A DNA stretch of 64,000 nucleotides. Source: Roseovarius sp. Pro17 (GTDB taxonomy: Bacteria; Pseudomonadota; Alphaproteobacteria; Rhodobacterales; Rhodobacteraceae). The stretch is taken from contig NZ_CP141179.1 of NCBI RefSeq assembly GCF_035599575.1, positions 3,385,001 to 3,449,000 on the forward strand. The letters are read 5' to 3'. Positions 1 to 8,690 of this stretch are shown here, piece by piece. The notes below the pieces were generated by a model, which did no database searches, was not told the origin of the DNA, and saw nothing but the letters and a program-made list of their open reading frames with translations. Every line of letters starts with the position of its first letter. Position 1 is the first letter of the stretch. The position numbers and the translations under genes are program-made.

Positions 1-20
1 CTATCAATTTCAAAGAGCGT
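1..20 (-). promoter_or_regulatory. rRNA operon leader, boxA-like antitermination site
   Basis: Read on the minus strand, the first 20 bases are ACGCTCTTTGAAATTGATAG. This resembles the boxA antitermination signal (TGCTCTTTAACA in E. coli) and the leader sequence that usually precedes 16S rRNA in Rhodobacterales. The 16S gene itself would lie to the left of position 1 and is not in the window. The abrupt start in a repeated locus suggests a contig edge. The identification rests on memory of rrn leaders plus a promoter-like sequence about 170 bp upstream. Confidence 0.65.
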
Positions 21-182
21 CGGGGCCTAGACCCCAGAGACAAAATCAACCGACTGCGCTAAATCGTTAGCGCGGTCCGCTTCATCTAACTCTGTATTCC
101 GTTGCCGTCAAGGCCTCTGGAGCGTCGCTCCGTTGTCCCGTCTGGCGTCCCGTTGTGCGCCTCAGCGCCGCCGGTGAGGTGG

Positions 183-211
183 GGTTTACGGTTTGATGCG
201 CAGACCCGCAA
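183..211 (-). promoter_or_regulatory. Putative rRNA operon promoter
   Basis: On the minus strand a TTGCGG -35 box (206-211) and a TAAACC -10 box (183-188) are separated by exactly 17 bp. They point toward the boxA-like leader about 160 bp downstream. An A/T-rich stretch (212-280) lies upstream, where an UP element would be expected. The region between promoter and boxA is GC-rich with short inverted repeats, as usual for rRNA leaders. The assignment is inferred from spacing and context; no start site is known. Confidence 0.5.
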
Positions 212-349
212 CCCCTTTTTACAGCAAAGGCCGTCTTTTTCTTAACTTTCCTGATTTTCGTATGAAATTAGGGGGTTAAGTGCTCTTTATTTCCAAACTC
301 GGCCGTCTAGCGCAACTTTGTTACAGCGCTTCCCTAGGATCAAAATGCG

Positions 350-680
350 GAATCGCTGCTTTGGACCCCGGCAAGCACCCCAGATTTGCGGAATCGCCAC
401 CCAAGGCGGCCGATTCATCGTCGCGACTCGGGGCAAAAGAGGGCGATTCCCCCCTCGTTCAACTGACTCGCGCTCAGACTCGCTGCCGCGCGCCGGATGA
501 ATCAAAGATTCCCCGCATAAATAATCAGTTCGACTCGCAATTTTCCGACCCGCTGGCCAGGATCGCACCCGACTCATGCCTCCTTGCAGCGCGATCCGCC
601 GCCAGCTGCTCAGGATTCGTCCCGGCCCACCCCGAGTCGGCGTCCTCGGTCAAATTTCGGACGGGGATGCCCGGCGATTC
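350..680. repeat. Dense array of 14 GANTC sites in a gene-free region
   Basis: Between the rRNA promoter and the first gene terminator there is no credible coding sequence. The stretch contains 14 GANTC pentamers starting at 350, 391, 412, 425, 445, 465, 477, 499, 507, 532, 571, 614, 634 and 676. GANTC is the target of the cell-cycle methyltransferase CcrM in alphaproteobacteria. At this GC content about one site per 250-300 bp is expected, so this is roughly a tenfold excess. Many intervals are 20-22 or 39-43 bp, close to whole numbers of helical turns. Neighbouring bases (212-349 and 681-783) hold nothing else I recognise. Function is unknown. Confidence 0.8.
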
Positions 681-783
681 TGATGGTTGGAACCGACGCA
701 ATCGTGCCAGCCACCCGGCCCGCAAAAAACCTCTCCACATACCCCCCTATATAGAGAGCGGCGCAGAACGGCGGTCAGCCATG

Positions 784-816
784 AAAAAGGGCGGAACCGC
801 CACCACGATTCCGCCC
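784..816 (-). terminator. Intrinsic terminator after the methyltransferase gene
   Basis: GGGCGGAA (789-796) and TTCCGCCC (809-816) form a perfect 8-bp stem with a 12-nt loop. Read on the minus strand the stem is followed by a run of five T (784-788). It lies about 40 bp downstream of the stop codon of the minus-strand methyltransferase gene and separates that operon from the GANTC-rich region and the rRNA promoter. Confidence 0.8.
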
Positions 817-854
817 CAAATTTGGGCCTCTATATAAGAGTGCGCTTTTGCGCC

Positions 855-1559
855 CTATCGCTTGTGGATCACCGCGACCTGATCGCGACGTTTCTTCTGG
901 TATTTCACGGGATGAACGATGCACGCCGAAATCTCGGGTATGAGCGCGTTGAAGGCCTCGGCCGTCTCGGGGTCGGAATGCTGAAACTCGCGCGTGTCTA
1001 TATAAGAGCGCAGCAGCGCCGCCGTCTTGGTGATGCCCGCGACCTCATACGTTTCCGGCTGCCAGCGCAGATCCTCGATCACATAGAGACCGCCGGATGC
1101 CAGCTTGGGAAATATCTCAAGAAAGGCGTTCTGCTGATGATGGCTCGCGTGGCTCGCGTCGTCGATGACGATATCGGGCGTGGGCATATCTGCCGCCGCC
1201 TGCGCGATCGCGCCGCGATCATCCATGTCGCAACGATGAAAGGTAAATCGATCATGATCGAACCATGAAAAGTCCGACACGTCGAGACCGTGGATATGCG
1301 CCTTGGGAAAATACTCCAGCCACATACGAATCGATGGGACGTCCGTCGTCTTGCGATCCGCATCGTTACCATGCTCGGGCCCGCCGATCAGGAGGCCCAT
1401 TTCCAGAAAGTTGATCTTGCGACCCCGGTAAGGGTGAAACAGCATGTGATAGAGTTCAGTATAGCGATGCTTTGTCGATCCCTTGTCCGAGCCGAACCTG
1501 TCGGCCAGATCGGTCAGGTTGATCGGGCCCTTCTTCTTGGTCTCGGTCGCGTCCAGCAT
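855..1559 (-). CDS. Class I SAM-dependent methyltransferase-like protein
   Basis: A 234-residue cytosolic protein. The N-terminal part (ADRFGSDKGSTKHRYTELYH), the acidic strand ends and a VIDDASHASHHQQNAFLE segment resemble the class I methyltransferases acting on sugars or small molecules (mycinamicin O-methyltransferase/cephalosporin hydroxylase type). The glycine-rich SAM loop is weakly recognisable (FLEMGLLIGG). I chose the second ATG: AAGGAG is 6 nt before it, whereas the first ATG directly abuts the SD. The stop of the upstream glycosyltransferase overlaps this SD, so the two genes are one transcription unit. Substrate unknown; the context suggests modification of a surface glycan. Confidence 0.75.
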   Translation of the reverse strand: MLDATETKKKGPINLTDLADRFGSDKGSTKHRYTELYHMLFHPYRGRKINFLEMGLLIGGPEHGNDADRKTTDVPSIRMWLEYFPKAHIHGLDVSDFSWFDHDRFTFHRCDMDDRGAIAQAAADMPTPDIVIDDASHASHHQQNAFLEIFPKLASGGLYVIEDLRWQPETYEVAGITKTAALLRSYIDTREFQHSDPETAEAFNALIPEISACIVHPVKYQKKRRDQVAVIHKR

Positions 1560-1569
1560 CCCCATCTCC

Positions 1570-2427
1570 TTACTCTGCCACTTCGGCCAATGATTTCTTG
1601 GTCATCACCGGCGCGGCCGCCGGATCAATTCCGTGCTTCTTCAGCAGCTGATCGATCAGCCCGCCCTCATCCGGTAACCCGTCCGGGCGCGACGCCAGAA
1701 ATTCACGGATGCGCCGCCCATAGAGGTGGATCGAGGTGGTCCGCTCCGTCAGATATGACTCGGCCGAGTCGAGGCGCGCGGCCTTGACCATGCGTCGCCG
1801 CTTTTCGAACGGAACCGGATAGAGCACCTCGCGCGCAAAGGCGTATTTGTCCTCGCCAGTCTTGTGAACATAATGCGTCACCGCCTGCGGGCCCCAAACA
1901 CCCCAAGGCAGTTCGCTGACATGAACGGGGTTGCCCGCATCCTTCAGAGTCTGCAATTTTGCCTTGGCGCCGTCGCTATACCATTCGGGGATGCCATATT
2001 CGTCATGGCTCATCTCCAGCAGACCAGCCAGCGCCGGGCTATCCTGCGGCAGACCCAGTACGCCGCCATTGATATGGCTTTCGCTTTCCCAGCCATAATA
2101 ATGTCCGGTCTCGGTCTCGAAGGGCTTCATGCAATATGCATCCGTATCGGCCCAGATCGTGCGCTCGGATTTGCTCAGCAGGTGATAGCGGAACACGTCC
2201 GAGAACAGGGCCAAACTGCCCGTGCGCCCGTGCTGGATGAACTCATCACGCTTGAGGATCGCATCGCCATGCACCACGGCGGCGCCATCCGGCACATTCT
2301 CGACCGGGCCATAATGATAGAGGGTGACGTCGTGACCCGCGTCCAGAAATGATTGAATGCACAGTTGTTCGACATAGCTCAGCGGGCCTTCGACCCACAG
2401 CATGGCAATATGGTGTAATTTACTCAT
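1570..2427 (-). CDS. GT32-type glycosyltransferase (DXD sugar-binding)
   Basis: A 285-residue soluble protein with the features of the glycosyltransferase sugar-binding (DXD) family. An N-terminal HIAMLWVEGPLSYVEQLCI segment and SDVFRYHLL are followed by the metal/nucleotide-sugar motif WADTDAYC near residue 93, and a central NGGVLGLP stretch typical of the acceptor side. It would transfer a sugar from a nucleotide donor onto a glycan or lipid carrier. It sits immediately upstream of the methyltransferase and shares its transcript. The ATG at 2427 has only a weak SD. A second glycosyltransferase starts divergently 220 bp away. Donor and acceptor cannot be told from sequence. Confidence 0.8.
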   Translation of the reverse strand: MSKLHHIAMLWVEGPLSYVEQLCIQSFLDAGHDVTLYHYGPVENVPDGAAVVHGDAILKRDEFIQHGRTGSLALFSDVFRYHLLSKSERTIWADTDAYCMKPFETETGHYYGWESESHINGGVLGLPQDSPALAGLLEMSHDEYGIPEWYSDGAKAKLQTLKDAGNPVHVSELPWGVWGPQAVTHYVHKTGEDKYAFAREVLYPVPFEKRRRMVKAARLDSAESYLTERTTSIHLYGRRIREFLASRPDGLPDEGGLIDQLLKKHGIDPAAAPVMTKKSLAEVAE

Positions 2428-2647
2428 GGATCACTTGTGCCCTCATGCCTCATTTGCCTCTCGCGCGCCCGTTTTCAGGTCTTTGCTAAGAATAACGTTA
2501 CCCCAGCGCGCAAATCCGCGCAATCGCGCAGCACTGGCACGCCCGTGGCAATTCCGCCGCAGCCTCAACTTTCGCCACAATCGCAATCCACGTGTGTCAT
2601 AAATACGATTAGCAACTCGCAAAAACCCGCAATCAGATGGGACAGGC

Positions 2648-3787
2648 ATGATCAGCAAACAAATAACGCCGTTATCGTTTTGCGTTGTGCCGTCACGCTT
2701 TTTGCGCCGGGATCTGCCTTTCGGCTACGAGGCGTGGGACGACAGCGCCAAGGCAGCATTCGACCACAATACGCTGTTCTACGACGTGTTCCAGTCTGGC
2801 ACGCCCGGCATCATCTACGCCGTCGGCCCACCGTTGAAACGTCGCTTTCGCGGGTTTCTCAAAACCGCGCAACTCAGCCTTGATGGCGCGCCCGCCACCA
2901 TGCGCGAGATCAGCCAATCGCGTCGCGCCTCCATCATCGAGATCACGACCGAGGCCCAAAACCCCTCGACCCTGTCAATTATCCATCCCCAGATGTCGTT
3001 CAGCGTCGCGGTCGGCCCGCCGCATTTGGACCGCTACGAGGGGCTGAACACCCTCTTTACGCTCAGCCGCAATAATACTTTGGACTGGGTGCGCGACTGG
3101 GCGCGTCATCACGTCGAAACCCAAGGCGTCGAGGCCATCGTCCTCTATGACAACGCCTCGGACATCTACGGCGCCGACGCGCTGACCGACGTACTCAGCG
3201 GCATCAATGGGCTCAAGACGTTCGACGTTATCCCCGCCCCATTTCAATATGGCCCCGCCGGGTTGGACCGCGAGCGCACCAGCGCACGTTTCCTGCAATT
3301 CGGCCTGTTCGAGATCACGCGCCTACGCTTCTTGCAAAAGGCGGCTGGCGTCCTGAACATGGATATCGACGAGTTGGCCCATGGCCCCGCAGGAACGACC
3401 GTGTTCGACGCAGCAGCCGGCAGCGACGCGGGCTTTCTCACCCTCCCCGGCAGCTGGCGCTATCCACAACCAGGTGCGCCACTGCTGCATAGCGCGCATA
3501 TCTGGCGCCGCGCAGACGAGGATGAGCCGATGTATCCCAAATGGTGTCTTGTGCCGGGCGGCCCACAACAGGGCAAAAGCTGGCGCACCCATGGGATCAA
3601 GGGTTTGACCAATCAGCCCCAGCACGAGTTTGGATTCTTCCACTGCCGGATGATCTCCGAAAGCTGGCACTACGATCGCTCGGAATACACCCAACTGGCG
3701 CTGGAACTAGATCCCTTGGCGGAAAAACTGCTCACACCTGCCGTTGACACGCCTCAAGTCGCCGGCCAAGGACACCAACAAAGCTAG
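2648..3787 (+). CDS. GT2/GT92-like glycosyltransferase
   Basis: A 379-residue protein. The central part (NNTLDWVRDWARHHV, then EAIVLYDNASDI, then VLNMDIDELAHG) matches the pattern of the Glyco_tranf_2_4/GT92-like group: a short helix, a strand ending in DNxS, and a DxD-type motif (DID). A C-terminal FFHCRMISESWHYDR segment is typical of roseobacter relatives. GGGACAGG precedes the ATG. The stop codon shares a CTAG palindrome with the stop of the convergent sulfotransferase gene, giving a 4-nt overlap. A role in surface polysaccharide assembly is inferred from neighbours only. Confidence 0.7.
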   Translation: MISKQITPLSFCVVPSRFLRRDLPFGYEAWDDSAKAAFDHNTLFYDVFQSGTPGIIYAVGPPLKRRFRGFLKTAQLSLDGAPATMREISQSRRASIIEITTEAQNPSTLSIIHPQMSFSVAVGPPHLDRYEGLNTLFTLSRNNTLDWVRDWARHHVETQGVEAIVLYDNASDIYGADALTDVLSGINGLKTFDVIPAPFQYGPAGLDRERTSARFLQFGLFEITRLRFLQKAAGVLNMDIDELAHGPAGTTVFDAAAGSDAGFLTLPGSWRYPQPGAPLLHSAHIWRRADEDEPMYPKWCLVPGGPQQGKSWRTHGIKGLTNQPQHEFGFFHCRMISESWHYDRSEYTQLALELDPLAEKLLTPAVDTPQVAGQGHQQS

Positions 3788-4716
3788 GGCGAAAGCAACG
3801 TGACCCGCGGGCGCGCGTCAATCTGGGCAACGTCGCTATCATAGAGCCGCGTGAGATGCGCGCGCTCTGACGCAGTCCACGGGTCATAGCCAGGGAACTC
3901 CGGTCCACGCGGATAGGCGTCCTGAATTTCCACCCGGCGTGCCAGCGCGGCATCGCCGCCGTTGCGCTCAATCTCGATCAGCAACTCCTGCACCGCGCGG
4001 TGGCTCGCCGACGGTCGCCCACGCGAACGCTTGGGCATTACCAATGTGCCCACGTCGAAACCCGGCCCGCACAGATTGCCGATGACCCTTTGCGACAGTG
4101 CGCCAAAATCCTCGTGCCGCCAGATGGTCAGTTGCGCATCCGGAAAGCATGACAACACCTCGTCGATGAACCCCGTCCAGCTAGGCAGGTTCGACAGAAC
4201 CGCGCGCTTCATCTGCGCCTCGGGTATGACGTTGTCGCCCGTGGCCGACCGTAGGAATTCGACAAACACCGAGGCAAAGAAATCCGCATAGTTGCGCAGT
4301 CCCAGATGCACCTCGCTCACCGGATAAGGGATATACTGCGCAAAGATCGGCAGCAGCACCTCGCGCCGGCTGTAGAGATGGCCCGAGCGCACGCAATGCC
4401 CACTATGGCCCGGCATGTTTTCGTCCGAGATGACGATACGCTCACCCGGCCCCGCGCCGATGCCCTTGAAAAAGGCAGTCGCCTTACGGCTCAGCATGTC
4501 GTCCGGCATCTTGGTCTTGTAATTCAGTCCCAGCTTTTCATAGCCGTTCAGCTGCGTCGGAAAGGTGTATTCCTTGCGCGTGTCGCGGTGATGCACGTAA
4601 TGCACGCCGCTTTTGCGCAGCCGCCCGGCGTTGCGTTGCAGGATCGACTGGATGTGGCTGGTCGCCGTCTTGTGAACGCCGCCATGCACCACCACTTCGG
4701 GTGTGCCCTTGCCCAT
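3784..4716 (-). CDS. Sulfotransferase-like protein
   Basis: A 310-residue protein that opens with VVHGGVHKTATSHIQSIL. This is the 5'-phosphosulfate-binding loop seen in PAPS-dependent sulfotransferases (GxHKTATS), here at about residues 9-20. A mid-protein SDENMPGH stretch and EVHLGLRNYADFFASVFVE fit the strand with the conserved RxxxxxxxS-type PAPS 3'-phosphate site, but I cannot assign the residue with certainty. It would move sulfate from PAPS to a glycan or other acceptor. It lies 4 bp after the hydrolase-glycosyltransferase fusion gene on the same strand, so the two are probably co-transcribed and functionally linked. Confidence 0.7.
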   Translation of the reverse strand: MGKGTPEVVVHGGVHKTATSHIQSILQRNAGRLRKSGVHYVHHRDTRKEYTFPTQLNGYEKLGLNYKTKMPDDMLSRKATAFFKGIGAGPGERIVISDENMPGHSGHCVRSGHLYSRREVLLPIFAQYIPYPVSEVHLGLRNYADFFASVFVEFLRSATGDNVIPEAQMKRAVLSNLPSWTGFIDEVLSCFPDAQLTIWRHEDFGALSQRVIGNLCGPGFDVGTLVMPKRSRGRPSASHRAVQELLIEIERNGGDAALARRVEIQDAYPRGPEFPGYDPWTASERAHLTRLYDSDVAQIDARPRVTLLSP

Positions 4717-4720
4717 TGCC

Positions 4721-6793
4721 CTAGCCCTCTTGCAACTCCGGCGCAGCGTTGATCACCTTGATCTGACCCCGAAACGCATCCCAGCCATCGCGCTTGCGCA
4801 GCTCTTCGATCTTGGCGCGATGCCACTCGATTGCACCCTTGTGCAGGCGCGCCAATTCGGGGTCCTTGAGCAGCTTGGCCATTTCCTTGCGCAAGCCCGG
4901 CAGGCGCGCATGGATCGACGTATCTGCCTCGGAATTATAATTCATGTTCGACCAATAGGTGATGCCCTGATCGTCGCCAACATGATTGGTCCGGCCCCGG
5001 TCGCGTTTCACCAGAAAGCTATCGACAGAACGCACGGCATAATGATGCAGCCGCGCATAATCATGGGCAAAGCCGTCATAGGCCTTCCACCCTTGCTCAA
5101 GATACAGATCCGGCATCGGCTGCCCTCCGCCGTCGACCCATGCGACATCGCCGCGATCAAGGTGAAAGGATGGGCGGTGAATGCGCAGCTTGTTGAAGCG
5201 GTCATTGTTGCGCACAAGGGTTTTCATGCCCAGCGCACGGTAGTTGGGAAATTCCAGCTCACCGCAGCCGTGATCAAACTGCTCGATCACGAAATCCTCG
5301 CAGTAATCGACCCGCCCGCTATTGCCCATCAGCTTCCAGCAGACGGAAATCGCGTCAGCATCGCCCACGGCGGCGAACAAATCGTCCAGCCGTCCCTCAC
5401 CCACGCGCACGTTCAGGAATTCATCGCAATCCGCGCAGATCAGCCAATCGGCGTTCTGCACGATCTCTTGCTTTTTTGCGTCTCTCAACGCGCTGCGCTG
5501 GGGGCTGCCGCCGGGTTTGAACTGGTTCTGGCGATGCTGCGCCAGCCCCAACTCGTTCAGCCGTTTGGCAATCAAATCGGTCCCGTCATCGCAATCGTTG
5601 GTGTAGATCAGAAAATCAGTGAATCCGATCAGGCGGTTATACGCCACCCATTCCAGCATAAAGGGGCCTTCGTTTTTCATCGTAGTGACGATGACGCGGC
5701 TTTGATCGGGTTGTTTGGCCGGCGCTTTCTGCCCCGGATTGGATGGCGCCACAATGCGCGCCTTGGATCCGTCCTCAGGCACCTTCACGCCCTTTATCTT
5801 TGGCTGCTTGGCGATATCGGCCAGTGCCTCAGGGGCAGGCGCCGCGGGCGCGACCTCTGGTGCAGGAGCGACCTCAGCCGTCTCCTCTTCCAGCTGGCGC
5901 TTGCGCTTGCGCAAACGGCGGCGGAACGCCTTGTCGAACGCATCGGCGACCTCAACACGTCCCTTTTGGCGGAAATAGTCGGACAGGGCGCCGCGATACC
6001 ACGGCAGGTTGCGACGGTCGCGATAGAGGCGGTAAAATTCCGGCTCGGTCAACTCATCCATGATGCAATGCGTCATCACCGCCTTGAGCGCGCCGATCTT
6101 GCGCAGGAACACAGCCGTCTTGTGCGACGAAAACCAGCATTTAAAGATCCGTACGTTATCGCCGTGAAAGCGGTCGACATGCTTTTGGTCCAGCTCGAAA
6201 TGCGGATCGTAGAACACGTTCACGCGCCCCGCCCCCGCCGTCAGAGCCGCACCATCAGCCAAGGGCAGTGTCCAGTCCTGCCGCTGCCCGTTTTCATAGC
6301 GCGTCTCCCACGGGACCAGATCGGGGTCCAGCGTGCTTTGCGGATTGATCGCGACCACATGCGCGCCCGGCACCAGCGACGAGAACGCCAGCGATGCGTA
6401 ACCGCCCATCGACACGCCCGCGAACACGACGCGCTCGTAGCCCTCGAAAAACCCTTGGGCCACCAGCCCCTCAAACCGGCGGATCAGAGCGGCGTCACGA
6501 TACCAATCGCTGACATGCGCCATGACGCCCAGATGGCAATAACCGCTGTCGGAGGCGAATTTGAACGCCCACGGCTCGCGCATTACGCTGTCGTCGTTAA
6601 CGTTGGAGAGGTTGTCGAACGTCACCAGCAGCCGATCGCTAGGCCGTTTGACGAACATCAATGAGTGCCTGAGGTTCTTTTCAAAGAATCCCTCGCCCTC
6701 GGCGCCGGGACGAAGATCGTCCAGCCAAAGGGGGGTTTCCGGACTGTCGCCTGCTGCCTGCTCTGCCATGTATCCAACTTTGTGCTGCGTCAT
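4721..6793 (-). CDS. Fusion of an alpha/beta-hydrolase-like domain with a GT2-like glycosyltransferase
   Basis: 690 residues in two parts. Residues about 1-275 carry an alpha/beta-hydrolase pattern: a strand LLVTFDNLSN, the nucleophile elbow GVSMGGYASLAFSS near residue 120, and a late HKTAVFL histidine. A basic and then Ala/Pro-rich linker (about 295-355, RRRLRKRKRQ followed by repeated AP) joins a Glyco_tranf_2_4-type domain with TTMKNEGPFMLEWVAYNRL, FLIYTNDCDDGTD and ICADCDEFLNV (DxD-like). The second domain is homologous in pattern to the tandem glycosyltransferases near 36 kb. SD support is weak for both possible starts (6793, and MAEQ at 6769). The hydrolase part might add or remove an acyl group on the same glycan; that is inference. 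Confidence 0.75.
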   Translation of the reverse strand: MTQHKVGYMAEQAAGDSPETPLWLDDLRPGAEGEGFFEKNLRHSLMFVKRPSDRLLVTFDNLSNVNDDSVMREPWAFKFASDSGYCHLGVMAHVSDWYRDAALIRRFEGLVAQGFFEGYERVVFAGVSMGGYASLAFSSLVPGAHVVAINPQSTLDPDLVPWETRYENGQRQDWTLPLADGAALTAGAGRVNVFYDPHFELDQKHVDRFHGDNVRIFKCWFSSHKTAVFLRKIGALKAVMTHCIMDELTEPEFYRLYRDRRNLPWYRGALSDYFRQKGRVEVADAFDKAFRRRLRKRKRQLEEETAEVAPAPEVAPAAPAPEALADIAKQPKIKGVKVPEDGSKARIVAPSNPGQKAPAKQPDQSRVIVTTMKNEGPFMLEWVAYNRLIGFTDFLIYTNDCDDGTDLIAKRLNELGLAQHRQNQFKPGGSPQRSALRDAKKQEIVQNADWLICADCDEFLNVRVGEGRLDDLFAAVGDADAISVCWKLMGNSGRVDYCEDFVIEQFDHGCGELEFPNYRALGMKTLVRNNDRFNKLRIHRPSFHLDRGDVAWVDGGGQPMPDLYLEQGWKAYDGFAHDYARLHHYAVRSVDSFLVKRDRGRTNHVGDDQGITYWSNMNYNSEADTSIHARLPGLRKEMAKLLKDPELARLHKGAIEWHRAKIEELRKRDGWDAFRGQIKVINAAPELQEG

Positions 6794-7040
6794 GCTGCTC
6801 TATCGCGGCGTGAGTGTATCGGCCTGCCTCGGCCACCCCGTCGCTTTGGGCGCATCATAACCCACTGCACAGAAAACAGGCAACATATCTATGGTTTTAG
6901 CGTTATTGGTTCGCAAAGCGAAACCCGCGCGCCACATATAGGGAACTGCCAGATGCCCCGATCAAAGCCGTGATTTGCCCCGCCGGGCCGTGCGATTTAA
7001 GAGGGGCCTCGAATTGTGTAACATCATCCAAGGGACAGCC

Positions 7041-8690
7041 ATGCTGGACACTATCAAACGCGCGATCATCCCCGTCACGGCGCTGGCGTTGACGATTCTG
7101 GCGATCGGCCTCGCCACTTTCGACGCGCGCTGGCTGCTGGCACTGATCCTGACCGTCCCGGTCGTGCTGCTCGGCGTCTATGACCGTCACCAGAAAACGT
7201 GGACGATCACGCGCAACTACCCTGTCGCAGGCCGCATCCGCTGGGTTTTTTACAAGCTGCGGCCTTACTTGCGTTCCTATATCGTCGAGGACGACCTGTC
7301 GGGGACACCCTATTCCTTCGACGCGCGCAATCTTATCCACGCGCGCGCGCGGGGCGAAACGGACACGCAGCCCTTCGGAACCGAACGTGACACAAGCCAT
7401 GTCGATTACCACTGGCTGATGCATTCCATCGCCCCCGAGGACGACCCCGACCCCGCCCCGCGCGTGCATGTCGGCAACGATCAGACAACGAAACCCTATT
7501 CGGCTTCGATCCTGAACGTGTCTGCGATGAGCTTTGGCTCGCTGTCCGCCAACGCCATTCAGGCACTGAACATCGGCGCCAAACAGGGCGGCTATTACCA
7601 CGACACCGGCGAGGGCGGCGTCAGCGATCACCACTCCAAACACGGCGGCGATCTGGTCTGGGAACTGGGCTCGGGCTATTTTGGCGCGCGCACCAAGGAC
7701 GGTAAATTCGACCCCGAAATGTTCCGCGACACTGCCACCCGCGATCAGGTCAAAATGACGGAAATCAAGCTGAGCCAAGGCGCTAAGCCTGGCCATGGCG
7801 GTATGCTGCCCGGCGCCAAGGTCACCGCCGAAATCGCCCGCATACGCGGGATCGAGCAGGGCAAGGACTGCCTGTCGCCGCGCGGCCACAAGGCGTTCTC
7901 GACGCCGATCGAGATGCTCGAATTCGCGGCGCAGATGCGCGAGCTCTCAGGCGGCAAACCCGTCGGGCTCAAACTGTGCATCGGCCAGCCCTACGAGGTC
8001 TTTGCGATTATGAAGGCCATCATGAAAACCGGCATCAAGCCGGAATTCATCGTCGTGGATGGCGGCGAGGGCGGCACCGGCGCAGCCCCGCTAGAGCTGT
8101 CGGATTGGGTCGGGATGCCCCTGACCGAAGGTCTGATCCTGATGCGCAACGCACTGGTCGGTTGTGGCCTCAAGAACGACATCAAGCTGGTCGCCAGCGG
8201 CAAGGTCTATTCCGGTATGGGCCTTGCTCACAACATCGCGCTGGGGGCCGATTGGTGCAATGCCGCGCGTGCCTTCATGCTATCGGTCGGCTGCATCCAG
8301 TCACAGCGCTGCCACCTCGACACCTGCCCCACCGGCGTCACCACTCAGAACGCGGCCCGCCAGCGCGGCCTCATCCCCGAGGTGCAGGGCGAGCGCGCCG
8401 CGCGCTTTCACTGCAAAACAATCGAGGCGCTGGTCGACATGGTCGCCGCCGCTGGCCTTAAGCATCCCAGTGAATTGCAACCCCATCACCTGATGCACAG
8501 GGTCGGCCCGGAATCGGCCCTGCCGATGGACCTGATCCATTCCTTCCTGCCCGAAAACATCCTGAACGAGGCACCAGAAGATACGCTTTACGCCGATTGG
8601 TGGGCGGCCGCGCAGGCCGAGAGCTTCAGATCCGCGACTGATCTGGTCAAGCGCCGTGCCAAAGCGAACCAGGACGTCGCGCTCAGCTAA
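7041..8690 (+). CDS. FMN-binding glutamate synthase family protein
   Basis: A 549-residue protein equivalent to the central and FMN domains of glutamate synthase, without the glutamine amidotransferase domain. Two hydrophobic segments (about residues 9-50) anchor it in the membrane. The FMN/TIM-barrel part contains MSFGSLSANAIQALN, GGEGGTGAAPLELSD and the cysteine cluster VGCIQSQRCHLDTCPTGV, which in glutamate synthase ligates a 3Fe-4S cluster. AGGGAC is 4 nt before the ATG at 7041, so I prefer this to an upstream in-frame ATG at 6975. Such stand-alone proteins are common in bacteria and their physiological reaction is not settled. It overlaps the convergent MATE gene by 8 nt. Confidence 0.85.
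   Translation: MLDTIKRAIIPVTALALTILAIGLATFDARWLLALILTVPVVLLGVYDRHQKTWTITRNYPVAGRIRWVFYKLRPYLRSYIVEDDLSGTPYSFDARNLIHARARGETDTQPFGTERDTSHVDYHWLMHSIAPEDDPDPAPRVHVGNDQTTKPYSASILNVSAMSFGSLSANAIQALNIGAKQGGYYHDTGEGGVSDHHSKHGGDLVWELGSGYFGARTKDGKFDPEMFRDTATRDQVKMTEIKLSQGAKPGHGGMLPGAKVTAEIARIRGIEQGKDCLSPRGHKAFSTPIEMLEFAAQMRELSGGKPVGLKLCIGQPYEVFAIMKAIMKTGIKPEFIVVDGGEGGTGAAPLELSDWVGMPLTEGLILMRNALVGCGLKNDIKLVASGKVYSGMGLAHNIALGADWCNAARAFMLSVGCIQSQRCHLDTCPTGVTTQNAARQRGLIPEVQGERAARFHCKTIEALVDMVAAAGLKHPSELQPHHLMHRVGPESALPMDLIHSFLPENILNEAPEDTLYADWWAAAQAESFRSATDLVKRRAKANQDVALS

Noticed and set aside
280..837. Plus-strand 185-codon ORF across the GANTC region
   Set aside because: No SD, low-complexity Arg/Ser/Pro-rich translation, runs through the GANTC array and terminator hairpin, and competes with an equally unlikely minus-strand ORF at 287-577.
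4703..6664. 653-codon plus-strand ORF
   Set aside because: It is the antisense shadow of the hydrolase-glycosyltransferase gene, which has recognisable domains and a long coding frame on the minus strand.
6903..7889. 328-codon minus-strand ORF over the glutamate-synthase-like gene
   Set aside because: Antisense to a gene with clear FMN and cysteine-cluster motifs; its translation has no family resemblance.
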